Shown here one piece after another: positions 46,363-56,700 of a stretch of 64,000 nt of DNA. Position 1 is the stretch's first letter. Each line of letters begins with the position of its first letter. Below the pieces are notes generated by a model, which was not told the DNA's origin, ran no database searches, and was given only the letters and a program-made list of their open reading frames with translations. Origin of the DNA: Watersipora subatra (Eukaryota > Bryozoa > Gymnolaemata > Cheilostomatida > Watersiporidae); assembly GCF_963576615.1 (NCBI RefSeq), contig NC_088717.1, forward strand, positions 50,507,026 through 50,571,025, written 5' to 3'. The translations under genes and the position numbers were made by a program.

Positions 46363-49144
46363 GTTTATTAAAAACTACAGGTTAAAATCATTACTACTAT
46401 TAGTTTCATGCAATCGTGTTGCAATCTTCAGGTAGAATGACTAAAATGACAACCAAAACAAAGAAGCCAGTCAACACAGAAACAGGAAACGCCAAACAAT
46501 ATGGTACAACCCCCCATACAACAAAGCTGTTAACACCAAGATCGGTAAACAATTTTTCCAGTTCCTGGAGAGTGAATTTCCACCAGAACACAAATTACAC
46601 AAAATCTTCAACAAAAACTCCGTAAAACTAAGTTATAGCTGTGCTTCAAACATCAACCACATAATTAGCGGGCACAATAAACAAGCACTATCACAACCAA
46701 CCAACACCGACAGAAAATGCAATTGCAAAAATCGGGAAAATTGCCCTCTAAATGGAGAATGCCTTTCAAAATGCATAGTATATCAGGCAACCGTAGAGTC
46801 TGAAGAACGCGATGGGCAAGAGACACAAACGTACGTAGGCCTCACCGAAACAACTTTTAAAACAAGACTAGCCAACCACAATACATCCTTTAAATATCCT
46901 ACTAAAAGACTACAAACAGAATTGAGTAAATACATATGGGACTTAAAAACAAGAACATTCGCTATAATATAACCTGGAAGATCATCAAAAGAGCGCGGTC
47001 TTACAACACATCAACAAAATCTTGCCAGTTATGTCTATGGGAAAAGTACTTCATCATATTCGAACCGAAGTTAGCCAGCCTTAACACTAGAAGTGAGCTG
47101 ATATCCACATGCCGGCATGCCAGAAAACATCTAATTAGCTCAATAACATAATTTGACTACATAATTTGCTGTATACTATAATATATATATATATCACACA
47201 ATAGTGTTAAGCCCTCAGCTTTATTAAGTAATTTTATAGCTTGTACATTATACATTTTAGTCATTCTACCTGAAGATTGCAACACGATTGCATGAAACTA
47301 ATAGTAGTAATGATTTTAACCTGTAGTTTTTAATAAACTTCATACACAGCTCTAATTGACTCAATTATTGAGCACTTTACTTTACAGTGTGAACCACATA
47401 TACTATATATATATACATATATATATTTATATATATATTTATATATATATTTATATATATATTTATATATATATTTATATATATATTTATATATATATAT
47501 TTATATATATATTTATACATATATTTATATATATATTTATATATATATATAAGCACAGTTCAAGATGCAACGAGTGTACAGTAAATTGTACAATGAGAGA
47601 CATCCAGGCGCTCTGCTCTTGGTTGCTTCTGCAGTGTCTTGTATAGCTCCTCCGAGTGGCTTGGCTCTGCCCCACTTTAGTAAGGCCGATTTGGTAGCAG
47701 GCCCTCAGCCGACCAAAAGAGTTACCGGGGGCCATGCCGTCTACCAATTCGGAGCTCAGCCCGAATGTGGCTTCGGTAGCCTCGGGGTCGGCTTCTCTCG
47801 CTAACCCGGTTGTGGTTTCGGCAATCGGTTACCCCACTCTTTTCCCCTAGTAGAGACCCTGGGGCCACCAACTTAGAGTTGGAAGAAAATATCAACTGGG
47901 ACCAGAGCCCGTGTTGTCAGGTGCCATACTCCATACTCTGTTATGGAAAAAGCTCGACCCTCTCCTTGCAGCTTCTTCGCTCGTAACAGGCTGGCAGTCC
48001 TCATGGCTAGTTTTTGCCAGGAGGAGGAACAGGAGAAGAACCGGTTTCAAGAAGCTACCGAGAAAAATCTCCTGCAATCCTGGGGAAGTGGAGAACAAAG
48101 ACACGTTTGTAAGGACTGTCCCTGTCAGAAGCCATAAAACCAAGGTAGCAGCAAAGGGCTGAAACAGTAGTGCCAAATCTGCCGATTACTGGTTGCACAA
48201 AGGCTCTGAATCAATCCCACCTAGGCAAAAGGCTAACAGACCCGCTGGTCAAAGATGTTCTGCCAGAAGGGACTCTAGCCAAAAAGAATCCAATGAGTAA
48301 TGAAAAGACGAGGCGGAGGAAGTCTGCCCCTACCACATTGGTCGAGAAGGCGGTGAAAGAGGCTCCCACCATAGCTTTCAGGAATTACTAGAAAGCCATA
48401 GAGTAGCTGAAACCAAGATGCTGGGAAGACAGCATGAACCCGAAAACATGCTCCATGCCGCACACATGCCAAGACTCAGCCAGAAGGACCTCGGCTAGTG
48501 TACTGTCGGAAGCCTGCCTTAAAAGTGAGAAGGCTGGCGTGCCTCACTCCGTTACTTAGATTTTTGGACCATCTTTATTCGCAATTGTTGCATCCTCTTT
48601 ATGTAGTTCCACTTCTGGGTGCACTCATAAAGTAGCATTAGATGATGTTTGTGTAATCAGTTCGGGACCTTTTTATCCGTTTTAAACCAGTAGCCCGTTT
48701 GTCAACGCCTTGTCCTAGCAGTGATGTTCAAACAAGGCCCAGCACAGACCTTGTTTGACCGGACAACCTCCGAACCAACATGTCATTAGTTTTTGCACTC
48801 ATCATAGACGTAGACATTGTACAGGAAATTATCTTGTGCATGGACCTATATATAGCCCAGCAGTAAGGATAGCGCAAATAGCGCAGTAGTATGATCGCCT
48901 GCATGGCGATCATAAACTCTCAGGTTATAATTATTATATCAAAACATATATATATTCCAGAAAACTTAAAGCAGAGGTGAAAGAACTGAAAAGTCGTAGC
49001 AAAACTCAGGATGAAATTACTAAGGAAAGAATCGAACTGGAAAAGAGCAAGAAACGAGTGCATGATGATGTTGATGAGCTTAAACAAGTGGCTCAAAAGA
49101 TTTTTAAAACGTGTGACGATCTTTCCCGCCGCCTAAATAGCTGA
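31668..49144 (+). CDS. Paralogue B: 883-residue helical protein with duplicated unit and coiled-coil tail, function unknown
   Basis: Coding exons: 31668-31725, 32487-32573, 41384-43599, 43798-43865, 45852-45890, 48961-49144 (TGA). All borders are GT-AG, phases join cleanly and the total is 2652 nt. Order: Met-Asp-Pro-Pro leader rich in Ser/Gln/Asp/Glu (1-75); helical region from [12 protein letters not shown]; two tandem ~194-residue units (each with DKWK(D/E)[15 protein letters not shown] and DEYDKAHQ); a segment with IIRNGVVHS (R-x4-H, HEPN-like); then DILLVAGS and EYIEYCIG; and a Lys/Glu coiled coil ending RRLNS. No signal peptide or membrane helix is evident, so it is probably cytosolic. 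I recognise no family; HEPN is only a motif-level guess. Large introns carry at least seven mobile elements. Confidence 0.75.
32068..32451. mobile_element. Probable solo LTR, 384 bp
   Basis: Starts TGTTGAGAGGACAAC and ends ACCCTCAGTA, flanked by AATCT on both sides (32063-32067, 32452-32456). The matching intron of A is uninterrupted (about 13885). AATAAA lies near 32388. The 5-bp duplication and TGTTGAG/CTCA termini fit an LTR; the parent family is not identifiable here. Confidence 0.62.
33389..33752 (-). repeat. 3' LTR of gypsy element 2
   Basis: 364 bp. It matches the right-hand LTR apart from substitutions and lacks a ~66-bp internal duplication present there. The purine-rich GGAAGGGGTGTG (minus strand) just outside is the likely polypurine tract. 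Confidence 0.92.
34121..36160 (-). pseudogene. Integrase region of gypsy element 2, frameshifted
   Basis: Minus-strand fragments in several frames. [15 protein letters not shown] (~36180-36130) follows NTDGLSRQ at the RNase H end. The core includes [20 protein letters not shown] (~35170-35110, second catalytic Asp) and [13 protein letters not shown] (~34930). The C-terminal stretch is [13 protein letters not shown]...[15 protein letters not shown] (34807-34550, a GPY/F-like module), followed by a long Ser/Pro-rich tail. No single frame spans the domain. It would insert the cDNA in an intact copy. Confidence 0.75.
36257..36562 (-). pseudogene. RNase H domain of gypsy element 2
   Basis: Shows [18 protein letters not shown] (catalytic Asp), [18 protein letters not shown] (Glu) and [13 protein letters not shown] (Asp), the standard gypsy RNase H triad. 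It is frameshifted relative to both the RT upstream and the integrase linker downstream. Confidence 0.82.
36754..37577 (-). pseudogene. Reverse transcriptase of gypsy element 2, frameshifted
   Basis: The first part (37577-37190) has [40 protein letters not shown] and [13 protein letters not shown]. After a frame change near 37190 come [20 protein letters not shown] (motif A), [18 protein letters not shown] and [18 protein letters not shown] (catalytic YLDD). The RT lies between the protease and RNase H, as in ordinary gypsy elements. Confidence 0.88.
38050..38400 (-). pseudogene. Aspartic protease of gypsy element 2
   Basis: The minus-strand frame reads [19 protein letters not shown] around 38290-38225, the retropepsin active-site motif. 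Flanking frames are broken, so limits are approximate. Confidence 0.7.
38640..39531 (-). pseudogene. gag: gag of gypsy element 2
   Basis: Starts [20 protein letters not shown] at 39531 and is open to ~39256 ([20 protein letters not shown]), then continues in other frames. A zinc knuckle at 38781-38741 has the spacing C-x2-C-x4-H-x4-C ([12 protein letters not shown]); a TGA stop falls at the second position of the knuckle. It would form the particle and bind RNA; this copy is inactive. Confidence 0.7.
39885..39902 (-). other. Primer-binding site of gypsy element 2
   Basis: Immediately inside the 5' LTR the minus strand reads TGGTGGCAACAGTGGAAT, the usual TGG start of an 18-nt site complementary to a tRNA 3' end. 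I do not assign the tRNA by eye. Confidence 0.6.
39903..40331 (-). repeat. 5' LTR of gypsy element 2
   Basis: 429 bp, longer than the other LTR because an internal block around 40130-40300 (ACAAGTGACNA...AAAAGGACA) is duplicated in tandem. TGT...ACA ends; CTAT follows. Confidence 0.92.
40462..40513. repeat. GT/GTGC microsatellite
   Basis: A short run of GTGTGTGCGGGTGTGTGTGC units. Confidence 0.85.
40690..40830 (+). repeat. Relic of the 36-bp minisatellite in paralogue B
   Basis: About three to four decayed units (CTCAGATGCTGTAGCAAGAC, AGCAAAGGTGACTCAGAAGC) lie at the position of the A array. They contain stops in the frame that is open in A, so in B this is intron. Confidence 0.8.
41384..43599 (+). 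CDS. Paralogue B, large helical exon with internal tandem duplication
   Basis: The acceptor CTCTTTTTGCAG ends at 41383. The donor GAAAAG|GTACAA at 43600 is chosen over read-through to 43632 because the next exon ([11 protein letters not shown]) joins in phase and A has an equivalent donor. It holds 738 full codons. Unit 1 starts at ~41941 and unit 2 at ~42523, offset 582-585 nt; several stretches ([30 protein letters not shown]) are almost identical. A has one unit. The C-terminal ~110 codons include [17 protein letters not shown]. High Lys/Glu and leucine spacing indicate a mostly alpha-helical protein. Confidence 0.82.
43880..44754 (-). mobile_element. TTAA-flanked MITE (piggyBac-like), copy 3, inverted
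   Basis: 875 bp, AGGTTGACTTGC...GCAAGTCAACCT, with TTAA intact on both sides (43876-43879, 44755-44758). Terminal inverted repeats are ~120 bp. The core runs opposite to copies 1 and 2. The empty site is visible in A (GTTTATTTAAAATAC near 20680). It lies in the intron after the 68-nt exon of B. Confidence 0.85.
44882..45332. mobile_element. Probable MITE, ~451 bp (GGCTGG termini)
   Basis: The left end GGCTGGTTCACACTATAT and, read inward from the right, GGCTGGTCTACACCATAT form imperfect inverted repeats. The segment is absent from the matching intron of A near 20825. No clear target duplication (TGGA versus TGAA). Termini resemble the Harbinger-like MITE at 30927. Confidence 0.5.
46074..46360. 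repeat. Long (TA)n / TATATTTA / GCATATA tract
   Basis: Nearly pure TA-rich simple sequence with palindromic ATATATAAGCATATATAT blocks, immediately left of the Penelope-like fragment. Confidence 0.9.
46362..47339 (+). mobile_element. Penelope-like element 2 fragment bounded by perfect 87-bp inverted repeats
   Basis: Bases 46362-46448 and 47253-47339 are exact reverse complements. Between them lies the C-terminal part of a PLE Pol in the same orientation as PLE 1, followed by ~100 bp of non-coding sequence. Inverted terminal (pLTR-like) copies are known for Penelope-family insertions. The identity of the arms indicates a recent event. It is embedded in (TA)n-rich DNA within the intron of B before its last exon. 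Confidence 0.8.
46480..47151 (+). pseudogene. PLE 2 GIY-YIG endonuclease region, one frameshift
   Basis: The frame has no ATG. It runs from [20 protein letters not shown] through [20 protein letters not shown], a Cys-rich linker ([15 protein letters not shown]) and the GIY-YIG core ([30 protein letters not shown]). A frame change at ~46950-46960 leads to [31 protein letters not shown] and CRHARKHLI, ending TAA at ~47149-47151. The sequence is clearly diverged from PLE 1, so it is a second family or an old split. Apart from one frameshift the nuclease half is intact. Confidence 0.82.
47398..47551. repeat. TATATATTTATATATA microsatellite
   Basis: A regular 14-16-bp variant of (TA)n. The Tyr/Ile-rich frame across it is an artefact. 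Confidence 0.93.
47552..48550. other. Unclassified GC-rich insertion next to (TA)n, intron of B
   Basis: Clearly richer in G and C than the introns, and no equivalent is seen in A. It abuts TA repeats on the left, as the R4-like element does at 948-1026. Short open frames (e.g. 48170-48391, [15 protein letters not shown]..., and 47565-47804) show no motif I recognise. It may be the 5' part of a non-LTR element or another LTR. 48551-48960 is AT-rich intron ending in the acceptor ATATTCCAG. Confidence 0.35.
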
Positions 49145-50519
49145 AAACACAACTAAGAAATGCTTTCGGTTGGTTTGAGAGTTTTTCATACCATTACTCC
49201 GGGTCACTAAGAAAAGATAACTTCATGTACTAATCATCTGCTGTGATTTTAATATTTAATAGAATGATTTTGACTAATTCTTGTAGTTTGAGTTTCCTTT
49301 ATTATTCTTATTATCTTTATATCGTGTTTTATCTTGTTTATTATTCATAGACATATAGAAGAGTGTTTTCTCTTTTCTGACTATATGTACTGGTAATGCC
49401 TGTATACTAGTAATGTGTGTGTGCGTGTGTGTGTTTGTTCATTCATAATATACATATATTATCATTTGGATCGACATGAACACTGTTACATGTCAACTTA
49501 TCATCACATTATAAACATTACCTATAGTGCTTATTACAGATGATAAGCTGGCAGTGGCTCTAGCTGGTAATAGAGTATTCAGATCCATAGAGATAACCAG
49601 TCTAACAAGAGCAAGGCCTATGCACAATGTAGAACAGAAGTGTAATTGTGTGACAATTTGATTTGGTGTAAATACTGTACAACTGACAGTTGACTATTAC
49701 TAGATAGTGAATCGAAAATAAAGCGCTGAATACAAATGTACAGCATACATTTTGGTGATCGTATCAACAACAATCGTCTCCCTTGATTCGTCTTAAAAGG
49801 ATGCAGGAAAAATTGATGATGTGCTCATCAGCATTTGAGTTGCAAATACTAAACCAGAGAGAATAGGACTGATAGGTAGGATCTCTGAAATCTAAAAAGT
49901 TGTCACATGCAACAGTTTGTGGTACATACCAGTGATAATTGCTACACAAACAAGTTGTAGAACTTTCAAAGTTAGTTTTGACAGCTTGCAACTACGTAGA
50001 GCTTTTGTGGAGGTTTGCTAATTATTTAGTCTAATATAACACAATGTGTGCTTGGTCACAACAAAGTAGTCGTTCTAAAGTAAAGAACAAGTTCCCGTTG
50101 TAAAGAATACGTAACAATTTTCCTTTCAATTGTTATTACCGTTATTAAAAATATGTATTTCCTTTTAATAAAACAAAGCTTAAAATACAAATGTACTAGA
50201 AATCTAAAGATGCTTACTTCTAGCAAGGCATAATTATATAATTATGCCTCGCTATAATATATAATTATATTATATAATTATATATATATATATGTATATA
50301 ATCATGTACATAATCAGGATTTCTCCATTATATGATCGCATGCTATTCAACTTGAAAAGCACCTGAACTTGTTTGTCTGTTACTGAAATCAAAATAAATA
50401 GGTTCCTTAAGTGATCATTGTATACAATCTCACGACTAAAATCCATTTAGAATGATTACACATCATTAGAGTGCTTTTATAAGAGTACAACTAAAATTTG
50501 TACTTAAATATATTTGTCA
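49145..50519. other. Spacer downstream of paralogue B
   Basis: No gene. 49200-50170 is the third copy of the post-gene spacer (compare 9160 and 25130), with the same order of blocks but without the ATTAAA motif. It then gives way to unrelated AT-rich DNA with a TA-rich palindromic tract at 50225-50300. Confidence 0.6.
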
Positions 50520-50531
50520 TTTATTTTTATT
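50520..50531 (-). terminator. Poly(A) signals of the ankyrin gene
   Basis: Two adjoining AATAAA hexamers on the minus strand, about 200 nt beyond the stop codon at 50731. Confidence 0.5.
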
Positions 50532-50730
50532 ATTTCATTACACTCAGTAAGAATGATCATACAACAAGCTGGGTAGTTATATAGAACATGAAATCTTACT
50601 GTTATACTGTGGTCCTGACCGCTGAAACAAAGCAAAAAAAGTAGACAACTTCAAAATTGAATCTTTTTTAAAGTCTTTTCTCAAAATTCCTCTGCAAACA
50701 GATTTGTCCAGGTTTTCTTCACCTTCGATG

Positions 50731-53700
50731 TTATGAGTGGTTAACATGCGCGATAGCTGGTAGTTTTGGTAGTTGGCGGGTGTAGGCTACATCCCCATCT
50801 ATTGGGGTAATTGCGGGCACTGAGGCTATATCTCCATCTATTGGTGTGAGAATTGGAATAGTCGCATTAGATAGAGGTGCAGCAGAAGTAAGTCTAAGTT
50901 CTTTTTTATACATTGAGAGTTGCTTTATCTCTCGTGTGTTGTCAGTTCCATTATTGTTGTTATTGTCGGTAGCCTCGCCCATGTATACTTCAGGAAATCT
51001 TCGTGAAATTGTCTCTAATTTGGTTTTGTATCTAGTTGTCAGTTTGGCTGCATCAATCTTTGCTTCTCGCAGCAGCACCCTTTAAACAGGATATAAATAG
51101 CTAGAAATTCCCCTGTCATACAGCCCACGACCAATGTGATAATGGAAAAAGAAAGGGTACTGCTGGTTGAGAAATGCAATATTAGCAGTCAGATAGCACT
51201 GCAGTGCAATAGGATAACTGCAATGGTAGCTGTAATGTACTGGGTGTTATTATATACAACAAATAGCAATAATGAAAAGAAAAGATTATATGTTTATATC
51301 TCTCCCCTGCAATAGGAGAAATGCACTATTAGAAGTAAAATGGCAAGCTGTTGTGTAATATACACAGGCGAGGGGGGGGCTGTATATCATTGTTCATAGC
51401 AACCAATATCAAGAAGTTGTTATATTTATCTAGATTTCTGTATTTACATCTAAAACGTTAAGCTGAATTTAAAAATCTAAACAGATTTTAGCTTGTTGTC
51501 ATAGAAATAGATGTATATCTATAAGAAAATGTAAGCCTATTACTTCATTTTGCAGATATTAAAAACGGCTTGGCAGTACCGCGATATTGGGCACAGCCGC
51601 AGTATCATCAACAAAATCTTTAGAAAAATAATAACAGTAACATATTGCACACCATCGGTCACTATATATATACTTCTATCTTGTGTAATTCAAATGATTA
51701 TTCTTATAATTAAATCTCATAATAATCTTATACGAATTGTTAGAAAAATACCATTGTCATTTCCTTTACTTTCACTGCTTTGGACATTAGTTGGAATACT
51801 ACAGTACTCATTATAAGTGTTCAAAATGTCAGAGTCCGGTAAAATCGGCAAAAAAGAAACGATTTCTTTTCAGTACTTCTACGTTAATTACAGAAACCAT
51901 CGGCAATTGGACAATGCCATAGACTGGTGAATCTTATAAGAATCGTTAAAAAAATATCATCGTCATTTCCTTTACTGCTTTGGACATCAGTTGGAATACC
52001 AAAGTACTCATTATAAGTGTCCAAAATGTCAGAGTCCGGTAGAATCGGCAAAAAAGAAACGATTACTTTTCAGCACTTCTACGTTAATTACATAAACCTA
52101 CGGTAATTGGACAGTGGCATAGACTGGTGAAATGTGCACGTTTTTCTCGTAAAATGCGCGCGACTTAATGGTTCTACTTTCTGTCTCACGTCCTTATCGG
52201 CGTTTCGTTGGCCGGTCCTTATTTTGATTAAAAAAGGTTTGTTAAGTTTTTATTGCGATTTTAAGTCAAATGAATCTGTCTATTTATGTATAATCCGATC
52301 AGATGGGTTAGTTTTAGGATATTGCGTCAACTTTTTAATGACTTGGAAACTTATTCAAATATTTTATACGTGTTTTGTATCATTATTATATTTAAAGATT
52401 TATTATAACTACACAAAAATGGTTAAATCTTTGAATGGGATTTTGGTACAAGGGTTTAGTAACGGTCGTTGACTGATAGTTTTTCAGGAGTTGTGTGCAC
52501 ATATGCATTTATCATGAAGCTCCCAAACAATCGCTTCGCTCGTGTTTGGTCGTGGGAATATTAGAGATTCTTAATCAGTATTCTGGCTGCTGCTTCTATT
52601 CTGATGATGCAATCCACCAAATTTATCATCAACCTACTTGGGTTTTTATTACAATTTAATAACACAATAGTAGTAAATTTGAAAACTGATTATTAAACTG
52701 TTGAGAAAGAGTTGTTTCTTCTTAAAGGAGAAAAGGCAACTTAACAGCAATGACTTTGTCACTGTGTTTACCAAGCAATAGAATGTCATAAAGAACTTTA
52801 CCCACAGTGTTAGTAAGGATGCTGGCAAACTTACCAACAGGTCTCTGTGTAATTGTTGTCTATTGCTATTTCAAGAGGAGTCATGCCATGTTTATCCTTT
52901 GTCCATAAATTCACACTGGTTTTTGTAAACTTGCAGTTTACAATCGCTCTCACAGCTCGCCAGTTGTCTACCCCTGCAGCCCAACTCAATGCTGTGTTTC
53001 CATTTTTATCCTGTTCAACAATAAAAGATAAATAACATAAATTAAAATATAAGAATAAGTTAACATACTAAAAGATTTGTATACAGTAGCAGGTTGTATG
53101 AGTATAGTATATACAATGTGTGACAGGTAGCAAGTTGTATGATTATAGTATATACTATATGTAACAGATAGCAGGTTGTATGAGTATAGTATATACTGTG
53201 TGTAACAGGTAGCAGGTTGTATGAGTAAAGTATATACTATATGTAGCAGGTAGCACATGGTTTTCATTTTTATCCTGTTTAACAATCTACATTATACAAA
53301 TATCTGTGCCAAAACTTTGCTTTCTCTAACTAAAGGTTTCTTCTCAGAAACTTTTTCTAGTTAACAGAAAGATTTTTCCAGTTAACAGCGTGTAGATGGT
53401 TGGTGTTAACAGCGTGTAGATGGCTGATGTTAACAGTGTGTAGATGGCTGGTGTTAACAGTGTGCAAATGGCTGGTGTTAACAGTGTGTAAATAGCTGGT
53501 GTTAACAGCATGTAGATGGCCGGTGGTAACAGTGTGTAGATGATTGGTGTTAACAGTGTGTAGAGGGTGTAGAGGGCGGGTGCGATAAAAAGTGTATGTA
53601 ATTCGAATCATATCCAATGATTGCTTCTATTTTCATTTCATTAATTCGTTCATTGATTAATAATTATTGCATGCACCTCGGTAGTAGTTGAGTTTGTCAT

Positions 53701-56700
53701 TTCATGAAGCAGGTTTCTTCAATGTGCCTTTGTTCCTTTATTTTTAAACTTTAAACTTTATTTTGATTCTCAGTTATGGTAATAAAATAGTGAGAACTGA
53801 CTCCATAAATTATTTATAGTTTATAGTTTTACATGATGTCATAATAATGTGCAATAGCAAATTAAAGGTATGATACTATAGTAGCCTGTCATAGCACATA
53901 GTATTGTATGATACTATAATAGTTTTAATCATAATAAATTGTATGTCCTGTATTTATACCTCATATCTGCTTCATAAAGTTTTATTTATAATAAAAACGC
54001 GTTTTTAAAATGTTTGGCCAAATGTGGTTAAAACAATCAATATAATTGAACTTTTAATATCAAATAATAGTTTTAACGATTACTTTTATATTTTGTTTTT
54101 TGAACTTCCACTGCACTGAGAATCAGGAGTGATAATGATTCTATCTAATTCCAATGAAATTCTCAGGTTTCAAATTTGGTTAAAAATCCTCCTTTGATCA
54201 TAAGTCCTTTTTGCAAACAAGTCGAAAAAAGATTGCAATGAAAATGCTCTGGCAACTGCATGCATAATACGACAACTGAGCATTGATTTGCAATGACAAA
54301 AGGTAGGAGAAGACAAACCTGAAGGTTAACCGCACAGTTTGACTGCTTGATAAGAGCTCTGACAGTATCAACCTTGTCCGCAGATTGGCAGGCATACATG
54401 AGTGGAGTGAGACCATCGGGGTCCGTTGTATTCACATCGGCATCGTGCTTCACTAAATCAGACAGTTATATGCACAACAGGGAGGAGCAGAGATAAACAG
54501 AGCGATTAGCAGGTTGAAAAAGTATTCAGAGAGAGGTCTGAGGTAAGGAAAGACAGCAGATTGAAAGAGAAGCATGTGAAAGTACAAAACTACAAACATG
54601 TGAAAGTACAAAACTAAAAACATGTGAAAGTACAAAACTATAAAAATGTGAAAATACAAAACTATGAACATGTGAAAATACAAAACTATAAACATGTGAA
54701 AGTACAAAACTAAAACCATGTGAAAGTTCAAAACTATAACCATGTGAAAGTACAAAACTATAAACATGTGAAAGTACAAAACGGACAGGCCCAAGTCAAG
54801 ATGACCTTTGTAGAGAGATGCTCTCTATACAAGTAGTAATGACTATTGCTCTTGAGGGATACGTCGATATTTGGATAATGACGTAATTGAACTATTAATT
54901 GTTCCAGCAAGAATATAGGCAGCTCTCGGACTTGTTTTATCCAGAGAATTCATGTGCACAGTCAACGTAATCGAACACTTTGAATGCTATAAATAGATTC
55001 ATCTTGCAATACTTCAATCACTGCAGTGGCTACGGCTAATCGCTCTGCCTAACAAAATATTTCTGTTGACAAAAGCACCCGTCAATAGGTTTAGTGTTAC
55101 AAATTGTGTGTATGGCGTCAACGGCGCGTGTCTGTCATTCACCCGTGCGTTTAACAAGTTTAGATCCACTAATTTTGATCTCCATTGCTGAGAAAGCGCT
55201 TTATTGATAAGTGTTTTAGCTAATAGCTAAAGATACAAGTAAGAAAAAAGCTTAGCTTCTGTGGAAAGTTAAATCTATTGTTACCATTAGAAACTTCTAT
55301 TGTTCAGTTTTTGGTGTGAACTTGTAAGATTACGAAAAGCACCTCAAAACAACTTTCCTTTGAATGGCAAAACTGCAAGGTTATCTAATTACTGCACGCA
55401 AAGCCTTTTGCAATATTGATTCTAGCAGGAACGTCAGGAAACAACTTATAAGGCGGCAAATCAAACCTGCCGACTTTGCAACCAACAGCAATTTAGGAAG
55501 CCTATTTCAGATGCAAGAAGCAACCTGAAAAGGTTTTCAAAGTTGATAATGAAGGTAAGGCTGTACAACAACCTTTATACAATACTGTATAAAGGTAAAC
55601 AGTATTGTTTATTCACCTCACATTGTTTATTGTGAGGTGAATGAGTTTTGTGATTTAAACACATATTTACTAAAAAGAAAGAATATCAAGCATTAGTAAT
55701 AAAATTGATAGATATTTTAAAACTTAAATTTCTCTCTCAATACGTGAAGAAACACATTACTTACTTGAACCATCTTACAAATCTTTGTTGATGAATTGTG
55801 ATTGTCGGATTTACCTAATTAGCGCTACAAACAATAATTTGTAGATTATAGCTGAAGACTAATCAAAATGCAGATAGTTGCGATCATAGGTGTCTAAGTT
55901 CAACATGTTGAAAGCCCATCGCACCGTCGCTAGCAACGATTATGGTGGCCCCTCATCGCAAAATGATGTCATCGCAACCAATCGTTCCGGTCTATCGCAT
56001 CGCTTCGTTCATCGTTCATCGTCGATTTGACAGATAATCTGTACGGGCTTTTATGAGTAAACCAATATCAGGAAAGCCAGTCTTCGGTAGCCTCTTTATC
56101 TTTGTATCCCAATATCTAAATGTGTAGCTTTTGGCAATTTTGTAAAGATGTGTAAAAAAATTTTGATTGGCTTCTTGTAGTCTGTAAGCCTAGAGTACTA
56201 GGCAAGCTGAAGAAGTATAAATACTTTGAGTTTCTGACCTGACACAATCTTTACATGAATATAAAGAGACCTGAATAGTACGGAGCTAATAATTGGATGT
56301 GAGAGTGTTTGACAGCGTGTCAAGTTTTATACTTTTTCCATACTGGATGCTAAGTTTTTCTACATACTTACATAGGAGTTTGACAAGATGAGTCCTGATT
56401 TCATAATCGGGCAGTTGAACCGCGATCAACAGAGCCGTGCGCCCCTGCATGTCCACTTGATTTATGTTAACATCAGAATGTATGTTCAGTACCTGTGTAA
56501 CGAGACGATATTTACCCGCCCGCACTGCTTGCAGGAACAAATCTTCTTCAATGGGGTATCCTAAAAATTGAACTATAATTGTTGAGATAACTTTTATATG
56601 TACTTGGTTTCTGCTTGCATATCATATGTAAACAAAGACAAGCATGCGACAAGGGAAGACACAATAAATACAAGATAAATTTCATAACAGAATGAAAATT

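Noticed and set aside
47356..47747. Tyr/Ile-rich open frames on both strands
   Set aside because: Translation of TA-rich simple sequence, not a protein.
53357..54794. Repetitive frames (HLHTVNTS and VLYFHMF) on the minus strand
   Set aside because: They coincide with intron minisatellites of the ankyrin gene and have no splice context.
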